From Bacteroidota bacterium (GTDB lineage Bacteria; Bacteroidota; Bacteroidia; Chitinophagales; Saprospiraceae): DNA of 64,000 bases. The notes under the pieces were generated by a model that had not been told where the DNA came from, did no database searches, and saw nothing but the letters and a program-made list of their open reading frames with translations. Location of the stretch: positions 1 to 64,000 of the forward strand of contig JAKOVW010000034.1 of NCBI GenBank assembly GCA_029781865.1. The letters are read 5' to 3'. A program made the translations under genes and the position numbers. Below, piece by piece: positions 44,936 through 53,947 of the stretch. Within the stretch, counting starts at the first letter, position 1; each line of letters starts with the position of its first letter.

Positions 44936-45667
44936 TTACTGACGGCTAGTATCATTATAAGTGGAGTTGTAGTTTCTCAGACATAGTTCAAGTGGTTGGC
45001 CCTGCATATGAATGCAATTGCAAAATTCCAGACAGGCGTTAGGTTTTTTGCTTTTCTTACATTGAAGTGCGCAGTCGGATTTGGTGTTGCGTGGTTGAAT
45101 ATCAAAAACCATAGTCAAAACGAATACCATAATAATAACCACGGCAGCGGAACCTGCAAAGAATTTTACCGGGAAGTTAGTGTTGATTATATTCTCTGTA
45201 GAAATGGATTGAATAGGGGAAGGGTGGCGACCTGATACTATTGATTTTAATTTGTCATAATCCCAGCAAAGCAAATATAAATTTGCGAGCAACATCAGCG
45301 GAGAAGAAAGAAGTGATCCTTCAAAGCGTAGCGAAAAAGAGAGCACACAAATATTCAAAATAATCGGAAAATAGAGTAATGCACCAAGTGTTGCAGTGCG
45401 CGGAATAAGCAATAGTGCCGCAGCCACTAATTGTGCTACACCAATAAAGGTGTAATAATACCCGGTTTGATATAAGGCATCCAGATAATGCCCCATTGGG
45501 TGATGGACGGATAATGAGGTAAATCGCTCTCCTGTGATTTTAACAAAACCGGAAGGTATAAATCCGGCTGCTAGAGCGAGTCGATTAAATACGGTAAAAT
45601 GCCGTAGCCATTTATTTTGTTTGGCCTTAAGGTGCAGTTCTTCTATTGTATAAGATATGTTCATCAT
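44936..45667 (-). CDS. DoxX-like membrane protein with Cys-rich twin-CX3C tail
   Basis: 243 residues. Four membrane helices in the DoxX part (~25-135: F-N-R-L-A-L-A-A-G-F-I-P-S-G-F-V-K, Y-T-F-I-G-V-A-Q-L-V-A-A-A-L-L-L-I-P), then a linker and a fifth helix (~166-190). The tail (193-243) carries C199-x3-C203 and C212-x3-C216, a twin CX3C pattern, plus C218 and C229. Such a tail is not part of normal DoxX proteins. With the fifth helix, it should lie on the opposite side from the cytoplasm or be a soluble disulfide-bonded helical hairpin. DoxX relatives act with sulfur or quinone redox; role here unknown. Confidence 0.85.
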   Translation of the reverse strand: MMNISYTIEELHLKAKQNKWLRHFTVFNRLALAAGFIPSGFVKITGERFTSLSVHHPMGHYLDALYQTGYYYTFIGVAQLVAAALLLIPRTATLGALLYFPIILNICVLSFSLRFEGSLLSSPLMLLANLYLLCWDYDKLKSIVSGRHPSPIQSISTENIINTNFPVKFFAGSAAVVIIMVFVLTMVFDIQPRNTKSDCALQCKKSKKPNACLEFCNCIHMQGQPLELCLRNYNSTYNDTSRQ

Positions 45668-45774
45668 AGGTTTTAAATCAGAAATTCACATCAAATGTTC
45701 AATGCACACATTTAAATGAGTGAACAGAAATAATGAAATAATGACCAAGGTAAATGAATTTCTCCTTGCCCTGA

Positions 45775-45790
45775 AATTCCACGTGGAATT
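45775..45790. promoter_or_regulatory. 16-bp perfect palindrome
   Basis: AATTCCAC-GTGGAATT touches the stop codon of the DUF4256 gene and lies ~108 bp upstream of the DoxX start. About one such palindrome is expected by chance in a window this size, so its role is doubtful. Confidence 0.25.
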
Positions 45791-46356
45791 CAAACCCGGA
45801 TTAATCCGCGAAATCCTCTTGCAGCATAGTAAGACTGGGCGCCATTGTGATAAACAAATACATGATCATAACGACGATCACAAAACAAGGCCCCTCCAAG
45901 TTTTCTGATCGCCGCAGGTGTTTTTACCCAGCTGGATGTTTTGGTATCAAATTTTCCAAGTTTCTGCAGTTCCCTGTATTCTTCTTCCGTTAAAATTTCA
46001 ACACCCATATTGGAAGCCATATCAATTGCGTTATCCTGTGGTTTGTGTTCTTTTCTCGCATCAAGTGCTTCCCCATCATAGCAGATACTTCTACGGCCAG
46101 TAGGACTTTCCAGTGAACAATCGCAAAATATATATTCTCCCGTTTTTTTATCATATCCTATAACGTCGGGTTCGCCACCTGTTTCTTCCATTGTGTGCAG
46201 AGACCACATTTTAGTTGCATCTGATTCGAGTCTCGCCAGCACTTTGTTCCATTCCAGGCCTTTATGCCGATTCATGTTTTTCTCAAACCGAACTTCCAGA
46301 AGATTTAGAAGCTGTTTGCGTTGTTCAGAAGTTAATTTCTTTTTGGCCGTATTCAT
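45790..46356 (-). CDS. DUF4256 family protein
   Basis: 188 residues, cytoplasmic. The family-wide pattern is complete: L-L-E-V-R-F-E-K-N-M-N-R-H, W-S-L-H-T-M-E-E-T-G-G-E-P-D-V, S-P-T-G-R-R-S-I-C-Y-D-G-E-A-L and the C-terminal G-G-A-L-F-C-D-R-R-Y-D-H-V-F-V-Y-H-N-G-A-Q-S-Y-Y. Length is normal for DUF4256. Biochemical role unknown. Single gene. Confidence 0.93.
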   Translation of the reverse strand: MNTAKKKLTSEQRKQLLNLLEVRFEKNMNRHKGLEWNKVLARLESDATKMWSLHTMEETGGEPDVIGYDKKTGEYIFCDCSLESPTGRRSICYDGEALDARKEHKPQDNAIDMASNMGVEILTEEEYRELQKLGKFDTKTSSWVKTPAAIRKLGGALFCDRRYDHVFVYHNGAQSYYAARGFRGLIRV

Positions 46357-46523
46357 ATTAGAACTATTTACCGGAGGTTTTTAAGCATTTAATGGTAGTA
46401 TTTTTTACGATCATTATAATTGTCAACAAGAGCTCATTTTATTTTTGAAGGGATTCAATTTGCAAGTGTATAGTTATTATTCGTATTGAATATTAATAAT
46501 AGTTGTTTTCATCCATTTCATTT

Positions 46524-46652
46524 TTATTCAGGCCATATACATTTTACGGGATTCCCTTTCGGATTAAACCAGGATTTTTGATGGGAAAAATACGATGTAT
46601 GATTTGAGCTGCTCCTTTTCTTTGTTGGTAAATTGAAATCAAGAATCTCCAT
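46524..46652 (-). CDS. Possible 42-residue small protein
   Basis: ATG at 46652, stop at 46524, 36 bp after the methyltransferase gene in the same direction. The sequence (M-E-I-L-D-F-N-L-P-T-K-K then W-F-N-P-K-G-N-P-V-K-C-I-W-P-E) is polar, has two Trp and no signal. Composition looks protein-like, but frames of this length are common by chance in AT-rich DNA. Confidence 0.25.
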   Translation of the reverse strand: MEILDFNLPTKKRSSSNHTSYFSHQKSWFNPKGNPVKCIWPE

Positions 46653-46688
46653 AATTATGTTAAAATGAATTGGAATTAGCAGGGTTTA

Positions 46689-47402
46689 TCATTTGGTAAT
46701 TTTCAAAATCGGCAAAGGTGGAAATGTCGTAAAGTAGGATGCCGGAAATAATTCAGTGTGCAGCCCATATTGCTCGAAGTTATTTTTGTACTCCTTTATA
46801 TGTCTAAAATCGGAAATTACAGCGGTGCCCCCTTTTTTTAGTACTCTGCCTATTTCATTGCACGCTTTTTTTCTGTCGCCGGCATTATAAATGTTGTGCA
46901 GACATAAATTACTGATTATTATATCAAACGAATTATCCGCGAAACTCAAATTTATTGCATTCTCATTTTTGATTTCAACTTTATTTTCAACTCCTTCAAG
47001 AATGACATTGTCCAGCGTATTGGCCATACTGTTTTGAGTAAGGTCTTCCATATTCCAAATATCAATTCCTATAGATTTACCTGTGGTTAGTTTTTTGGCT
47101 GCACCTATTGCCATTAATCCTCGACCTGTGCCAATGTCCAATACCATTTCAGTGCCTTTCCAGTTAATCATGTTTAAAATGCGATCTCTGTGCTTTAGCT
47201 TTCCATACAAAGAATACAGCAGCATCCATACGGTCATTACGCCACAACCCAGTCCCATCAAATTAAATCCTCTTGTGTCAAAATTAACAGGTCCTATTTT
47301 TATAAGTGGAAAGAATTGAGGTAACAAAAAACCTAGAACACTAAAAATGATTAAATTGCGGATAACCTCGGGAGCATCAATACCATAGTTTGGTTTTTTC
47401 AT
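46689..47402 (-). CDS. Membrane-anchored class I SAM-dependent methyltransferase
   Basis: 237 residues. Two N-terminal membrane helices (~12-30 and ~44-64: F-N-L-M-G-L-G-C-G-V-M-T-V-W-M-L-L-Y) precede a methyltransferase_11 domain with motif I V-L-D-I-G-T-G-R-G-L-M-A-I and motif II region I-I-I-S-N-L-C-L-H-N-I, then E-I-G-R-V-L-K-K-G-G. Membrane anchoring suggests a lipid or membrane-associated substrate. Not linked to a clear pathway here. Confidence 0.85.
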   Translation of the reverse strand: MKKPNYGIDAPEVIRNLIIFSVLGFLLPQFFPLIKIGPVNFDTRGFNLMGLGCGVMTVWMLLYSLYGKLKHRDRILNMINWKGTEMVLDIGTGRGLMAIGAAKKLTTGKSIGIDIWNMEDLTQNSMANTLDNVILEGVENKVEIKNENAINLSFADNSFDIIISNLCLHNIYNAGDRKKACNEIGRVLKKGGTAVISDFRHIKEYKNNFEQYGLHTELFPASYFTTFPPLPILKITK

Positions 47403-47887
47403 GGTTTTAGTTTAATTTCTTTGAATAGATCAATTTGTTTTATTCTGACTTCATATTCGTTCTGAATCTTCCTGGTTTTAATTTTTAAGCATTTTTTAAT
47501 AAGAATTATAGCCTGTGCTTGAAGTCCATATCGGTTTTTGAAATTTCACTCAATTGCTTCTAAATTGGATTATAAAGATAGATAAAATAATTTACGGACA
47601 AAATCTATCTAGTTAGCATAATTCTCTTCTGGTTGAATGAATTTATTTGAAAATCGCTGGTTGTATTTTTAAGTTTTTATGCCTCTAAAGAATGATTGGC
47701 CATATTATGATTATTTTGTTGGTGATCCGATTTTAAAATCAGCTTTGTTAATCTGAATCTTGTAAGTATGCTTAATGTAATATACCTGCACTTAAGTTTT
47801 CAGTTAAGATCATTCAGCTTTTCAGTTATTCAAAATCGGATTTCTATTTCAAATGGTTGATACGCAAATCATAATTATACGAAAAAA
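47403..47887. other. Intergenic region, nothing seen
   Basis: About 485 bp, AT-rich, stops in all frames, no strong hairpin or promoter match. Confidence 0.45.
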
Positions 47888-48958
47888 TTATTTATGCTTT
47901 TTCAACCAGTCATCAACCAGGGGAGTAACTGTAAATTTCACTTTTTGAAATCGTTCGGGTTTAGGTGTATCCAATGCATTTCTTAATTCTTGCACTTCAG
48001 CGCGGTAATCAGCACCAGGTAATGAAAACTGTTCATCAATGGCACGAAAAAGCCGGTCTAAACTAAAATGCTCAAAATGCCAGTTCTGCAAATCATTAGC
48101 ATCCTTGATCCGATCTCTGATTTCTCCTGCAACCCGTCGGATGCTGTGTTTAATTGGTTGTACAAATAATTCAGGATGATCCACTCTATTGCCATCTATG
48201 AATTGATAAACTTCAGTGTCAAATTCAGTTTCGCTCAATAAGCGGATGAGTTCGGCTTCCCAGTCCGGATGAGATTTAACTTTTGCTAAAGCCGAATCCC
48301 TTACATCTTTATCGTGAAATCTTCCGGTAAAGGAAAGAATATTCAATATTGGATCTGTTGGTTTTTGTTCGGCAATCCACGCTAAATTTTTTTCATGTTG
48401 CTCGTCGTTTTGCGTTCTTTCATATTCAATGTTAGCCGCCTGTTGTTGACTTTGAGCACGGTACCAGCCAAATAGCAATCCGACTCCCATCAGAATACTT
48501 AGTATGTAAGCAGTCATCATGGGTATTTTGACGTATTCGGATACATTAGCCGCTGTCCGGTCAGAATTCATGAGTATGAGTGCAGGAACCAACATTAGCA
48601 ATGGTAGCCAGATAGCAGCCTGGGCCTGCGAAAGCCAGCGAAGAAATTGAGGGAATTCACCTGCATGCCATTCTACTTTAAAAAATGCACTGGCCAGAGT
48701 TGCAGAAGCAAAAGCTATCCATCCAATGAATATAATTCCATTCCTTTGAATACCCGGCAAACCAATCCAATCAAAATAATTATTCCAACCAAGATACCAG
48801 GTTAGCAACCCGGTAGCAATGAGGAAACTGATGCCTATAAGAAATAAAAAAAATGCAGCGCCTACACCTCGATCTCCTCCGGGCATGGGAGAGGCAGTTA
48901 TAGATATCAAGCCAATCAAAGTTATAGCGACGAGGATAAACAAAATATTTCCCAACAT
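47888..48958 (-). CDS. Six-helix membrane protein with cytoplasmic C-terminal domain, unknown
   Basis: 356 residues. About five to six membrane helices fill residues 3-165 (I-L-F-I-L-V-A-I-T-L-I-G, F-F-L-F-L-I-G-I-S-F-L-I-A-T, I-I-F-I-G-W-I-A-F-A, W-L-P-L-L-M-L-V-P-A, A-Y-I-L-S-I-L-M-G-V-G), followed by a soluble helical part (~168-356, T-G-R-F-H-D-K-D-V-R-D-S-A-L-A-K-V-K, H-F-S-L-D-R-L-F-R-A-I). The C-terminal helices might form a small repeat (HEAT-like). No family recognised. Last gene of the 50.5-47.9 kb run, 28 bp after the lipoprotein gene. Confidence 0.72.
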   Translation of the reverse strand: MLGNILFILVAITLIGLISITASPMPGGDRGVGAAFFLFLIGISFLIATGLLTWYLGWNNYFDWIGLPGIQRNGIIFIGWIAFASATLASAFFKVEWHAGEFPQFLRWLSQAQAAIWLPLLMLVPALILMNSDRTAANVSEYVKIPMMTAYILSILMGVGLLFGWYRAQSQQQAANIEYERTQNDEQHEKNLAWIAEQKPTDPILNILSFTGRFHDKDVRDSALAKVKSHPDWEAELIRLLSETEFDTEVYQFIDGNRVDHPELFVQPIKHSIRRVAGEIRDRIKDANDLQNWHFEHFSLDRLFRAIDEQFSLPGADYRAEVQELRNALDTPKPERFQKVKFTVTPLVDDWLKKHK

Positions 48959-48986
48959 TTTAAACGATATTTATTAAAAATTAGCT

Positions 48987-50009
48987 TTAGTGAATTTTAT
49001 ACAAGTTATCTTCATACATCACCCAAACTGCCCCATCTTTTAGGGACAGCATTAAGTTATCTGATAAGCTTAAATGCAAACTATGACCATCCCGGTCTGA
49101 GGTTGAAAAATGCACTTTTTGTCCCTTTACAGTTAATTCATATTGTAGTATAGATCTTGTTTTATAATTTGGATAGACCAGCTGTGTGCCCGCGGAAAGA
49201 TATTCAACTTCTCTTAAATGCTCTTGGTTATCTGTAACTTCAAAATAAGACGTCTGATTATCCTTGGATGCTTTTGGATTAAGCATTACGGTTATTGATT
49301 TTAATTGTTGTTTTAATTCACCCAGATCATTGTCTTCATAGGACATCGGTGCCCAGGCCGATCGTTTACCTGCCGCTCCTGGGACAAATATCAAATACTC
49401 CCCACCAGGTGACCAATATAAAAATTTGCATGAATTGGAGTTTTTAAGGACTGCATCCAGTTTAGCCTGATAGTCTACCATAAATTCATCCCTGGTCATG
49501 ACTGTATTTTGCCAGGGGATATATTCTGAATTATGTACGGGAATTTTCTCTTTAGTAGCAAATGTCGTGGGATCCAATACCAAAAACCAATCGCCAATTC
49601 GAAGTAAGAATTCTCCTTCGAGGAGTCCAAATGACCCGCCATAGATCCAGTCAGTGTTCAACAAATCCCTTTGATATTTTGTCTGTCCATTTGTATCGAG
49701 GCAAATTAATCGGTAATCCATATAATCCGGATCTGTAGGCCGATTATTACCTACTCTTTTGCCACCGGGTTTCTGCGGCCAGCGAGCGGCAAGAAGATAA
49801 ACGTTTTCTTTGTCCGTCGAAACATAAAAAGACATGGCCTTAAACCCGTCTGCCAGTGGTATAGCTTGCACCTCAATTTTAGGATTGTCGGTTGCAGGAA
49901 ATCGCGGCCATTCCGGCACCTTTGAATTTGCTTTCTTGGTATTGCAACCAAACAGAATTGATAAAAGCGACATGATTAACAATATTAGGTTTTTCAAATG
50001 GCGTGTCAT
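48987..50009 (-). CDS. Lipoprotein with propeller-like body, unknown
   Basis: 340 residues with a lipoprotein signal (L-L-S-I-L-F-G-C, Cys ~22). The mature part has repeating beta segments (V-S-T-D-K-E-N-V-Y-L-L-A-A, G-E-F-L-L-R-I-G-D-W-F-L-V-L-D, K-F-L-Y-W-S-P-G-G-E-Y-L-I-F-V, L-H-L-S-L-S-D-N-L-M-L-S-L-K-D-G) suggesting a beta-propeller. The related gene at 51245-52534 shows similar strand patterns. No catalytic motif identified. Between the zinc-ribbon gene (29 bp) and the six-helix membrane gene (28 bp). Confidence 0.75.
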   Translation of the reverse strand: MTRHLKNLILLIMSLLSILFGCNTKKANSKVPEWPRFPATDNPKIEVQAIPLADGFKAMSFYVSTDKENVYLLAARWPQKPGGKRVGNNRPTDPDYMDYRLICLDTNGQTKYQRDLLNTDWIYGGSFGLLEGEFLLRIGDWFLVLDPTTFATKEKIPVHNSEYIPWQNTVMTRDEFMVDYQAKLDAVLKNSNSCKFLYWSPGGEYLIFVPGAAGKRSAWAPMSYEDNDLGELKQQLKSITVMLNPKASKDNQTSYFEVTDNQEHLREVEYLSAGTQLVYPNYKTRSILQYELTVKGQKVHFSTSDRDGHSLHLSLSDNLMLSLKDGAVWVMYEDNLYKIH

Positions 50010-50038
50010 TGGCGGGTTAAATGTATTTGATTTTTCAT

Positions 50039-50527
50039 TTATTTTAATTTCAATTTGTGAATTGCTTTCAACAAATCTTCACGGTTGTTAGCGGAAGTCA
50101 TCCATTTAGGTAATCTGGCGCCAATGCTTTTGACATTAAAGGAGAAGTTATTGCGTTCCCGTAGCTTTGAGCCAATATGCTCCGCCAAAAAATCAAGGTG
50201 CTCTGTGTTATATGCCCACAAGGTCTCGCCTTCAAAAGAAGTACTAAACCATACAGGCAGATGAAAAAATGGATCTACCGGAGCACCAAAAATTAAAATA
50301 TTCCCACGCTTTTGTTTCTTATCAATTCTGGGAGACACATGTTCCAGGGTTTGATTAAAACCACAGGCAGTACAAACAACTTTGACTTCATATTCATTGT
50401 ATTTAAGTTTATGAAATTCGCCGGTTTTTACTATTGCCTTAGCTGAACAGTTTGGGCAAATGACGCAAATATCTTTGATAAAATCATAGATCTGAACTCC
50501 GTAAGTATGTTTAGTACGGTTAACCAT
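50039..50527 (-). CDS. Zinc-ribbon protein, unknown
   Basis: 162 residues, cytoplasmic. Two knuckles C-P-N-C (Cys24, Cys27) and C-T-A-C (Cys52, Cys55) form a zinc ribbon at the N-terminus; the remainder (P-V-D-P-F-F-H-L-P-V-W-F-S-T-S-F and H-L-D-F-L-A-E-H-I-G-S-K-L-R-E-R) is alpha/beta. No named family, but it looks like a conserved Bacteroidota hypothetical. It leads a run of three genes and has a -7 element 10-17 bp before its start. Confidence 0.72.
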   Translation of the reverse strand: MVNRTKHTYGVQIYDFIKDICVICPNCSAKAIVKTGEFHKLKYNEYEVKVVCTACGFNQTLEHVSPRIDKKQKRGNILIFGAPVDPFFHLPVWFSTSFEGETLWAYNTEHLDFLAEHIGSKLRERNNFSFNVKSIGARLPKWMTSANNREDLLKAIHKLKLK

Positions 50528-50536
50528 AATTCAAAG

Positions 50537-50544
50537 CAAAGATA
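50537..50544 (-). promoter_or_regulatory. -7 promoter element before the zinc-ribbon gene
   Basis: Minus-strand TATCTTTG, 10-17 bp before the ATG at 50527, implies a very short leader. It makes the 50.5-47.9 kb run its own transcription unit. Confidence 0.35.
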
Positions 50545-50846
50545 TTCAGTGAATTTCCAAGTGTAGCTATAAAATGAAGATTGTTTTCAGCAATGTGTAA
50601 AACGGTTATTTAAGTAGAAATGGTCCTGGGATTTTATTTTAGTTTATACATGGATATTAACTGTCCTATTTCAAATAGTTTATTTAAACGTAAACGTGAA
50701 GATTTATACTATAGTGGACTCAATTATTCTTAAAGACAGATTCTATATAACAAATTGTCAACTATAAAAAGTGAGAAAATGATTGATCTCTTGAAAAGAA
50801 GAGAATTGTATTTCCAAACCTGAATTGAGTTAGTACAATGCGCTGA
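50545..50846. other. Intergenic spacer inside the unknown gene cluster
   Basis: About 300 bp, AT-rich, no open frame or strong hairpin, dividing the cluster into two halves. Confidence 0.4.
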
Positions 50847-51212
50847 TTAAAATATTATTTTAATCAATACACTGCCAATTACAAGAAACACCAGTAGTAA
50901 TAACATTCCTGCAAGATAGCCCATTCCGATTCCCGGGCCCTGATTACTATATGCTGTAAGTGCTTTTTCAAGCACGAAATGGCCGCCCAAGATTCCAAAA
51001 ATCCACACGCGAAGCAGTAGCCAATTCTTTTCTACTGAAGGTATCCACCAGAGCGCAAATACCAGTAATGAAATAGCCGGAATCCAAAACCACAAATACT
51101 CAATGATGTTATCGATTTCTTTTGAAGGTGGCGTATTTGCCTTTCCAAGAGCTATGGCTCCAATGTATAAGAATAACCAAAAAATCTCGGGTCCCAAAAG
51201 ATATCGCATCAT
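50847..51212 (-). CDS. Four-helix membrane protein, unknown
   Basis: 121 residues with four membrane helices (~2-20, ~37-55, ~64-82, ~97-119). No family recognised. It may be related in layout to the three-helix gene product at 53948-54280. 32 bp after the membrane-anchored 429-residue protein gene, likely cotranscribed. Confidence 0.7.
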   Translation of the reverse strand: MMRYLLGPEIFWLFLYIGAIALGKANTPPSKEIDNIIEYLWFWIPAISLLVFALWWIPSVEKNWLLLRVWIFGILGGHFVLEKALTAYSNQGPGIGMGYLAGMLLLLVFLVIGSVLIKIIF

Positions 51213-51244
51213 AAATTAATATTTTTATTTTTAAATAAATAGAT

Positions 51245-52534
51245 TCATTCTTGTTTTTCTTCAATACCCATGATCCGTTTAGTCTGGCTGTAGATTCGCC
51301 CGAAATGTTCTTGATATTTACCGTCAGTAAGCTGATCGTTGAAAGCATCTGCGATTTTTTTTACTATGGCTATGTTCTCCGGAGTCTTTGTTCCATAAAG
51401 GTAGTTACTGAAAGATATTTTTTTTTCATCTTCCTGATAAACAATATCGAATTTCATATCTCCCGAGCCAAGAGTAATGGTATGTCCTGTATAAGTGCCC
51501 GTTTTATCTTCTAAAATATTATCTTTTGACCATCCCATTTGAGTCAGTACGAACTCCAGAAAAGCGGGTAGCATTCCCGGTTTTACCGGATAAAGGGTAA
51601 AATAATTATCCTTTGGGTCGAATCGCCCGGTCCAGTTTGGCAGTTTGTTCAAATGACGCAATTGCAAATGATCGCCTTCAGCTGATTTTTGCCATTCAAA
51701 AAAGGTATTAAACCAATTTTGATCAATAGACTGAATATCTGTCATGCGTGTGTCGGTATCATCGTATTTCACCAAATAGCCTTTGTCCTGCTCATATTTA
51801 TAGCAAACCAATGCATGCTCTGAATCCGGTAAATTTTCGTTGGCTGTATTCCAACTTTGAAATTGAGCGTGAAATACTATACTCTTTTGATCAGGAGAAA
51901 AGGCAAGTGCACCATGCGGAGAGGGGAAGGAGTAATTATCTACATCGTTATTATTCTTATTGATCGTCCATATTTTGCGTGTTTTAACATCAAGCAATGC
52001 ATGTTCACTGACCAGCAAATAACGACCTCCTTCAAGCCGATCCAGATGATCCAAATTAGTGGTTTCATTTTTCATAAATACTTCAGCGTGTTGACCTGGT
52101 TGTCCATTATTACTATCAAGAAATTGAAGCGAGGCAAAATCATAGCCTTGTTGGAGAATGGGCTCAACCACAACAGCATTATTCTTAATGTAAATCATAT
52201 ACATGCTCTGGCTACCTGCAACTAAAGTAGGATCCGGTGCATCTGTAAGTGAGTAAACCGCCCATAAAAATGGCAAGCCGGTGTTGTTTTGTAATTTACC
52301 GGGAAAGACCACGGCCTGGCCATTATATAAAATGCTATAGGCTACATCCGTATATTCAACTATCCCGGAGTTCATATTGAATCCTTTGCCGGTCGTGGCT
52401 GAAACCTTTATGACGAATGGACCATACTGGATGTCCTTTGTTATTTTCGTTGCTGCTTCCTGCTTGTCTTTAAATACGGAATACAAATAAGCGGCTAAAA
52501 TTAAAATAGCGGCCAGTAGTAATGCGATTTTCAT
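51245..52534 (-). CDS. Membrane-anchored extracytoplasmic protein, unknown
   Basis: 429 residues with one N-terminal hydrophobic helix (residues 2-18) and a large soluble part exported across the membrane. Beta-rich segments with propeller-like text (L-L-V-S-E-H-A-L-L-D-V-K-T-R-K-I-W, L-A-F-S-P-D-Q-K-S-I-V-F-H-A) in the middle and an alpha/beta C-terminal end (P-A-F-L-E-F-V-L-T-Q-M-G-W). No catalytic motif seen. The ATG overlaps the stop of the upstream helical-repeat gene by one base (TGATG), so the two are translated as a coupled pair. Confidence 0.72.
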   Translation of the reverse strand: MKIALLLAAILILAAYLYSVFKDKQEAATKITKDIQYGPFVIKVSATTGKGFNMNSGIVEYTDVAYSILYNGQAVVFPGKLQNNTGLPFLWAVYSLTDAPDPTLVAGSQSMYMIYIKNNAVVVEPILQQGYDFASLQFLDSNNGQPGQHAEVFMKNETTNLDHLDRLEGGRYLLVSEHALLDVKTRKIWTINKNNNDVDNYSFPSPHGALAFSPDQKSIVFHAQFQSWNTANENLPDSEHALVCYKYEQDKGYLVKYDDTDTRMTDIQSIDQNWFNTFFEWQKSAEGDHLQLRHLNKLPNWTGRFDPKDNYFTLYPVKPGMLPAFLEFVLTQMGWSKDNILEDKTGTYTGHTITLGSGDMKFDIVYQEDEKKISFSNYLYGTKTPENIAIVKKIADAFNDQLTDGKYQEHFGRIYSQTKRIMGIEEKQE

Positions 52535-53937
52535 CAGTTTTGTATGATTTTAATAATTTTTTGAATTGCTTCTTTAAACTCCGGTTGGCCGGTTTTCGCG
52601 TCATTCCAATTTAATGCTGTGAGTAGTTTTTTGTCCGACAAAGCTACATCGCCGCGATAACTCCACGCAATAAGGACGTCGACTGATTTTTTAAAATGAA
52701 TTTCATTGTCGCCTTTAAGCTTTTGGATGATAAAATTTTGCACCGTGTGGTTGTGTCTCAAGTTGAAAAAGGAATTAAAAACATAGTTCCTCCAATAATC
52801 AGTTTCTGATTCATACCCGAGCAGTGAAATGAGCAACATGGCTCCGCGTTCGGCATCAAAATGATCAACCAATATTTTCGCTAGTGCTTGTTTCGTTTTT
52901 GGTGAAGCCTTTTCTGCAGCATTGGAAATCAGTTCGCTGACATTTTTTACGCCATTCAGTTCCAGGCATTTTGCAATGTACGTCAGAATGGATTCATTAT
53001 CTTCTTCTGAGAGACGACGTGTAAAGTTGTCGATTAATTCAGATCGCCACGCGGCTTCTTCGCTGTATGTTGCTTTGTACACATCACCAAAGCCATCCAG
53101 GTGGATGTAGTGCGGTTGGCCTCCGCTTTCCATAAAGAGACGTTTCGATTCAGCGTTGTCATCCGGTTTTAATTGATCTTCAATCATTTTCCGGCTTGCT
53201 TTTTTCGACAACAGTTTTTCAATTTCCTCTCGTATTTCGGGCGAAATCACGGATCCCTCTCTTGCAGGGACAGTCAGAAAGTTTTCAAAAGACAGATAAC
53301 ATAGATATACCAATCCATCATACCAGGTGGTGCGGCCATATTCAATTCCATAATTGCGAACTGTAACAAATTCATTGCTATCGTAATCGCCAGTTACCCA
53401 ATGGGGCGTTGAAATAGTAAAATTCGGGTAGTCGAATAGTTCAAAATGTTTGTATGAAGCAGGACTGCCGGCTTGTATAAACGCATTTCGGATATTGGCT
53501 ACCAATTGTTTTCGTACCGACAAGTCAGGAATAGGCAATAAGGGCCCATAAAACCAAAAATCGCTGAATAGTTGTTCGGTAACAGTTCCTTTTATTGAAT
53601 TGTAATCCCCTGAAATATCTTTATAATGCAGACCTGAAGAGTCAATAATCAATTCCCATAAGTAAGTGTCTGTGACTTTAGTGGTGTATTCAAATTTTTG
53701 TACTGAAATTCGATCCGTTTGAAGTTGATTCCAGAAGTCGTATCGCAACAAAGCGGTTTCTGAAAGATCGGAGTGTATTGCTGATGCCATGAGTACAGCT
53801 TGTTTCATCGCTGCGTTTCGATCCGTAAGGGGTTCTCCTGAGAGAGGATTAAAGGTTTCCAGTAATTCCGGAATTTCCCATATTTTAATTTGATTGTCAA
53901 TTGTTTGGATGATTGTGCTTTCTGTTGATTTAAGCAT
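52534..53937 (-). CDS. Large soluble protein with helical repeats at the C-terminus, unknown
   Basis: 467 residues from the ATG at 53937; a TTG ten codons earlier overlaps the upstream gene. No signal or membrane segment, so cytoplasmic. The N-terminal 250 residues are mixed alpha/beta (Y-L-W-E-L-I-I-D-S-S-G-L-H-Y, W-Y-D-G-L-V-Y-L-C-Y-L-S-F), and residues ~320-467 look like HEAT-type helical repeats (A-L-A-K-I-L-V-D-H-F-D-A-E-R-G-A-M-L-L-I, K-S-V-D-V-L-I-A-W-S-Y). Could act as a scaffold for the membrane partners. Coupled with the next gene by TGATG. Confidence 0.72.
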   Translation of the reverse strand: MLKSTESTIIQTIDNQIKIWEIPELLETFNPLSGEPLTDRNAAMKQAVLMASAIHSDLSETALLRYDFWNQLQTDRISVQKFEYTTKVTDTYLWELIIDSSGLHYKDISGDYNSIKGTVTEQLFSDFWFYGPLLPIPDLSVRKQLVANIRNAFIQAGSPASYKHFELFDYPNFTISTPHWVTGDYDSNEFVTVRNYGIEYGRTTWYDGLVYLCYLSFENFLTVPAREGSVISPEIREEIEKLLSKKASRKMIEDQLKPDDNAESKRLFMESGGQPHYIHLDGFGDVYKATYSEEAAWRSELIDNFTRRLSEEDNESILTYIAKCLELNGVKNVSELISNAAEKASPKTKQALAKILVDHFDAERGAMLLISLLGYESETDYWRNYVFNSFFNLRHNHTVQNFIIQKLKGDNEIHFKKSVDVLIAWSYRGDVALSDKKLLTALNWNDAKTGQPEFKEAIQKIIKIIQN

Positions 53938-53947
53938 CTTACGCAAT

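Noticed and set aside
45775-45790. 16-bp perfect palindrome as a firm operator
   Set aside because: About one such palindrome is expected by chance in 64 kb; listed only at low confidence.
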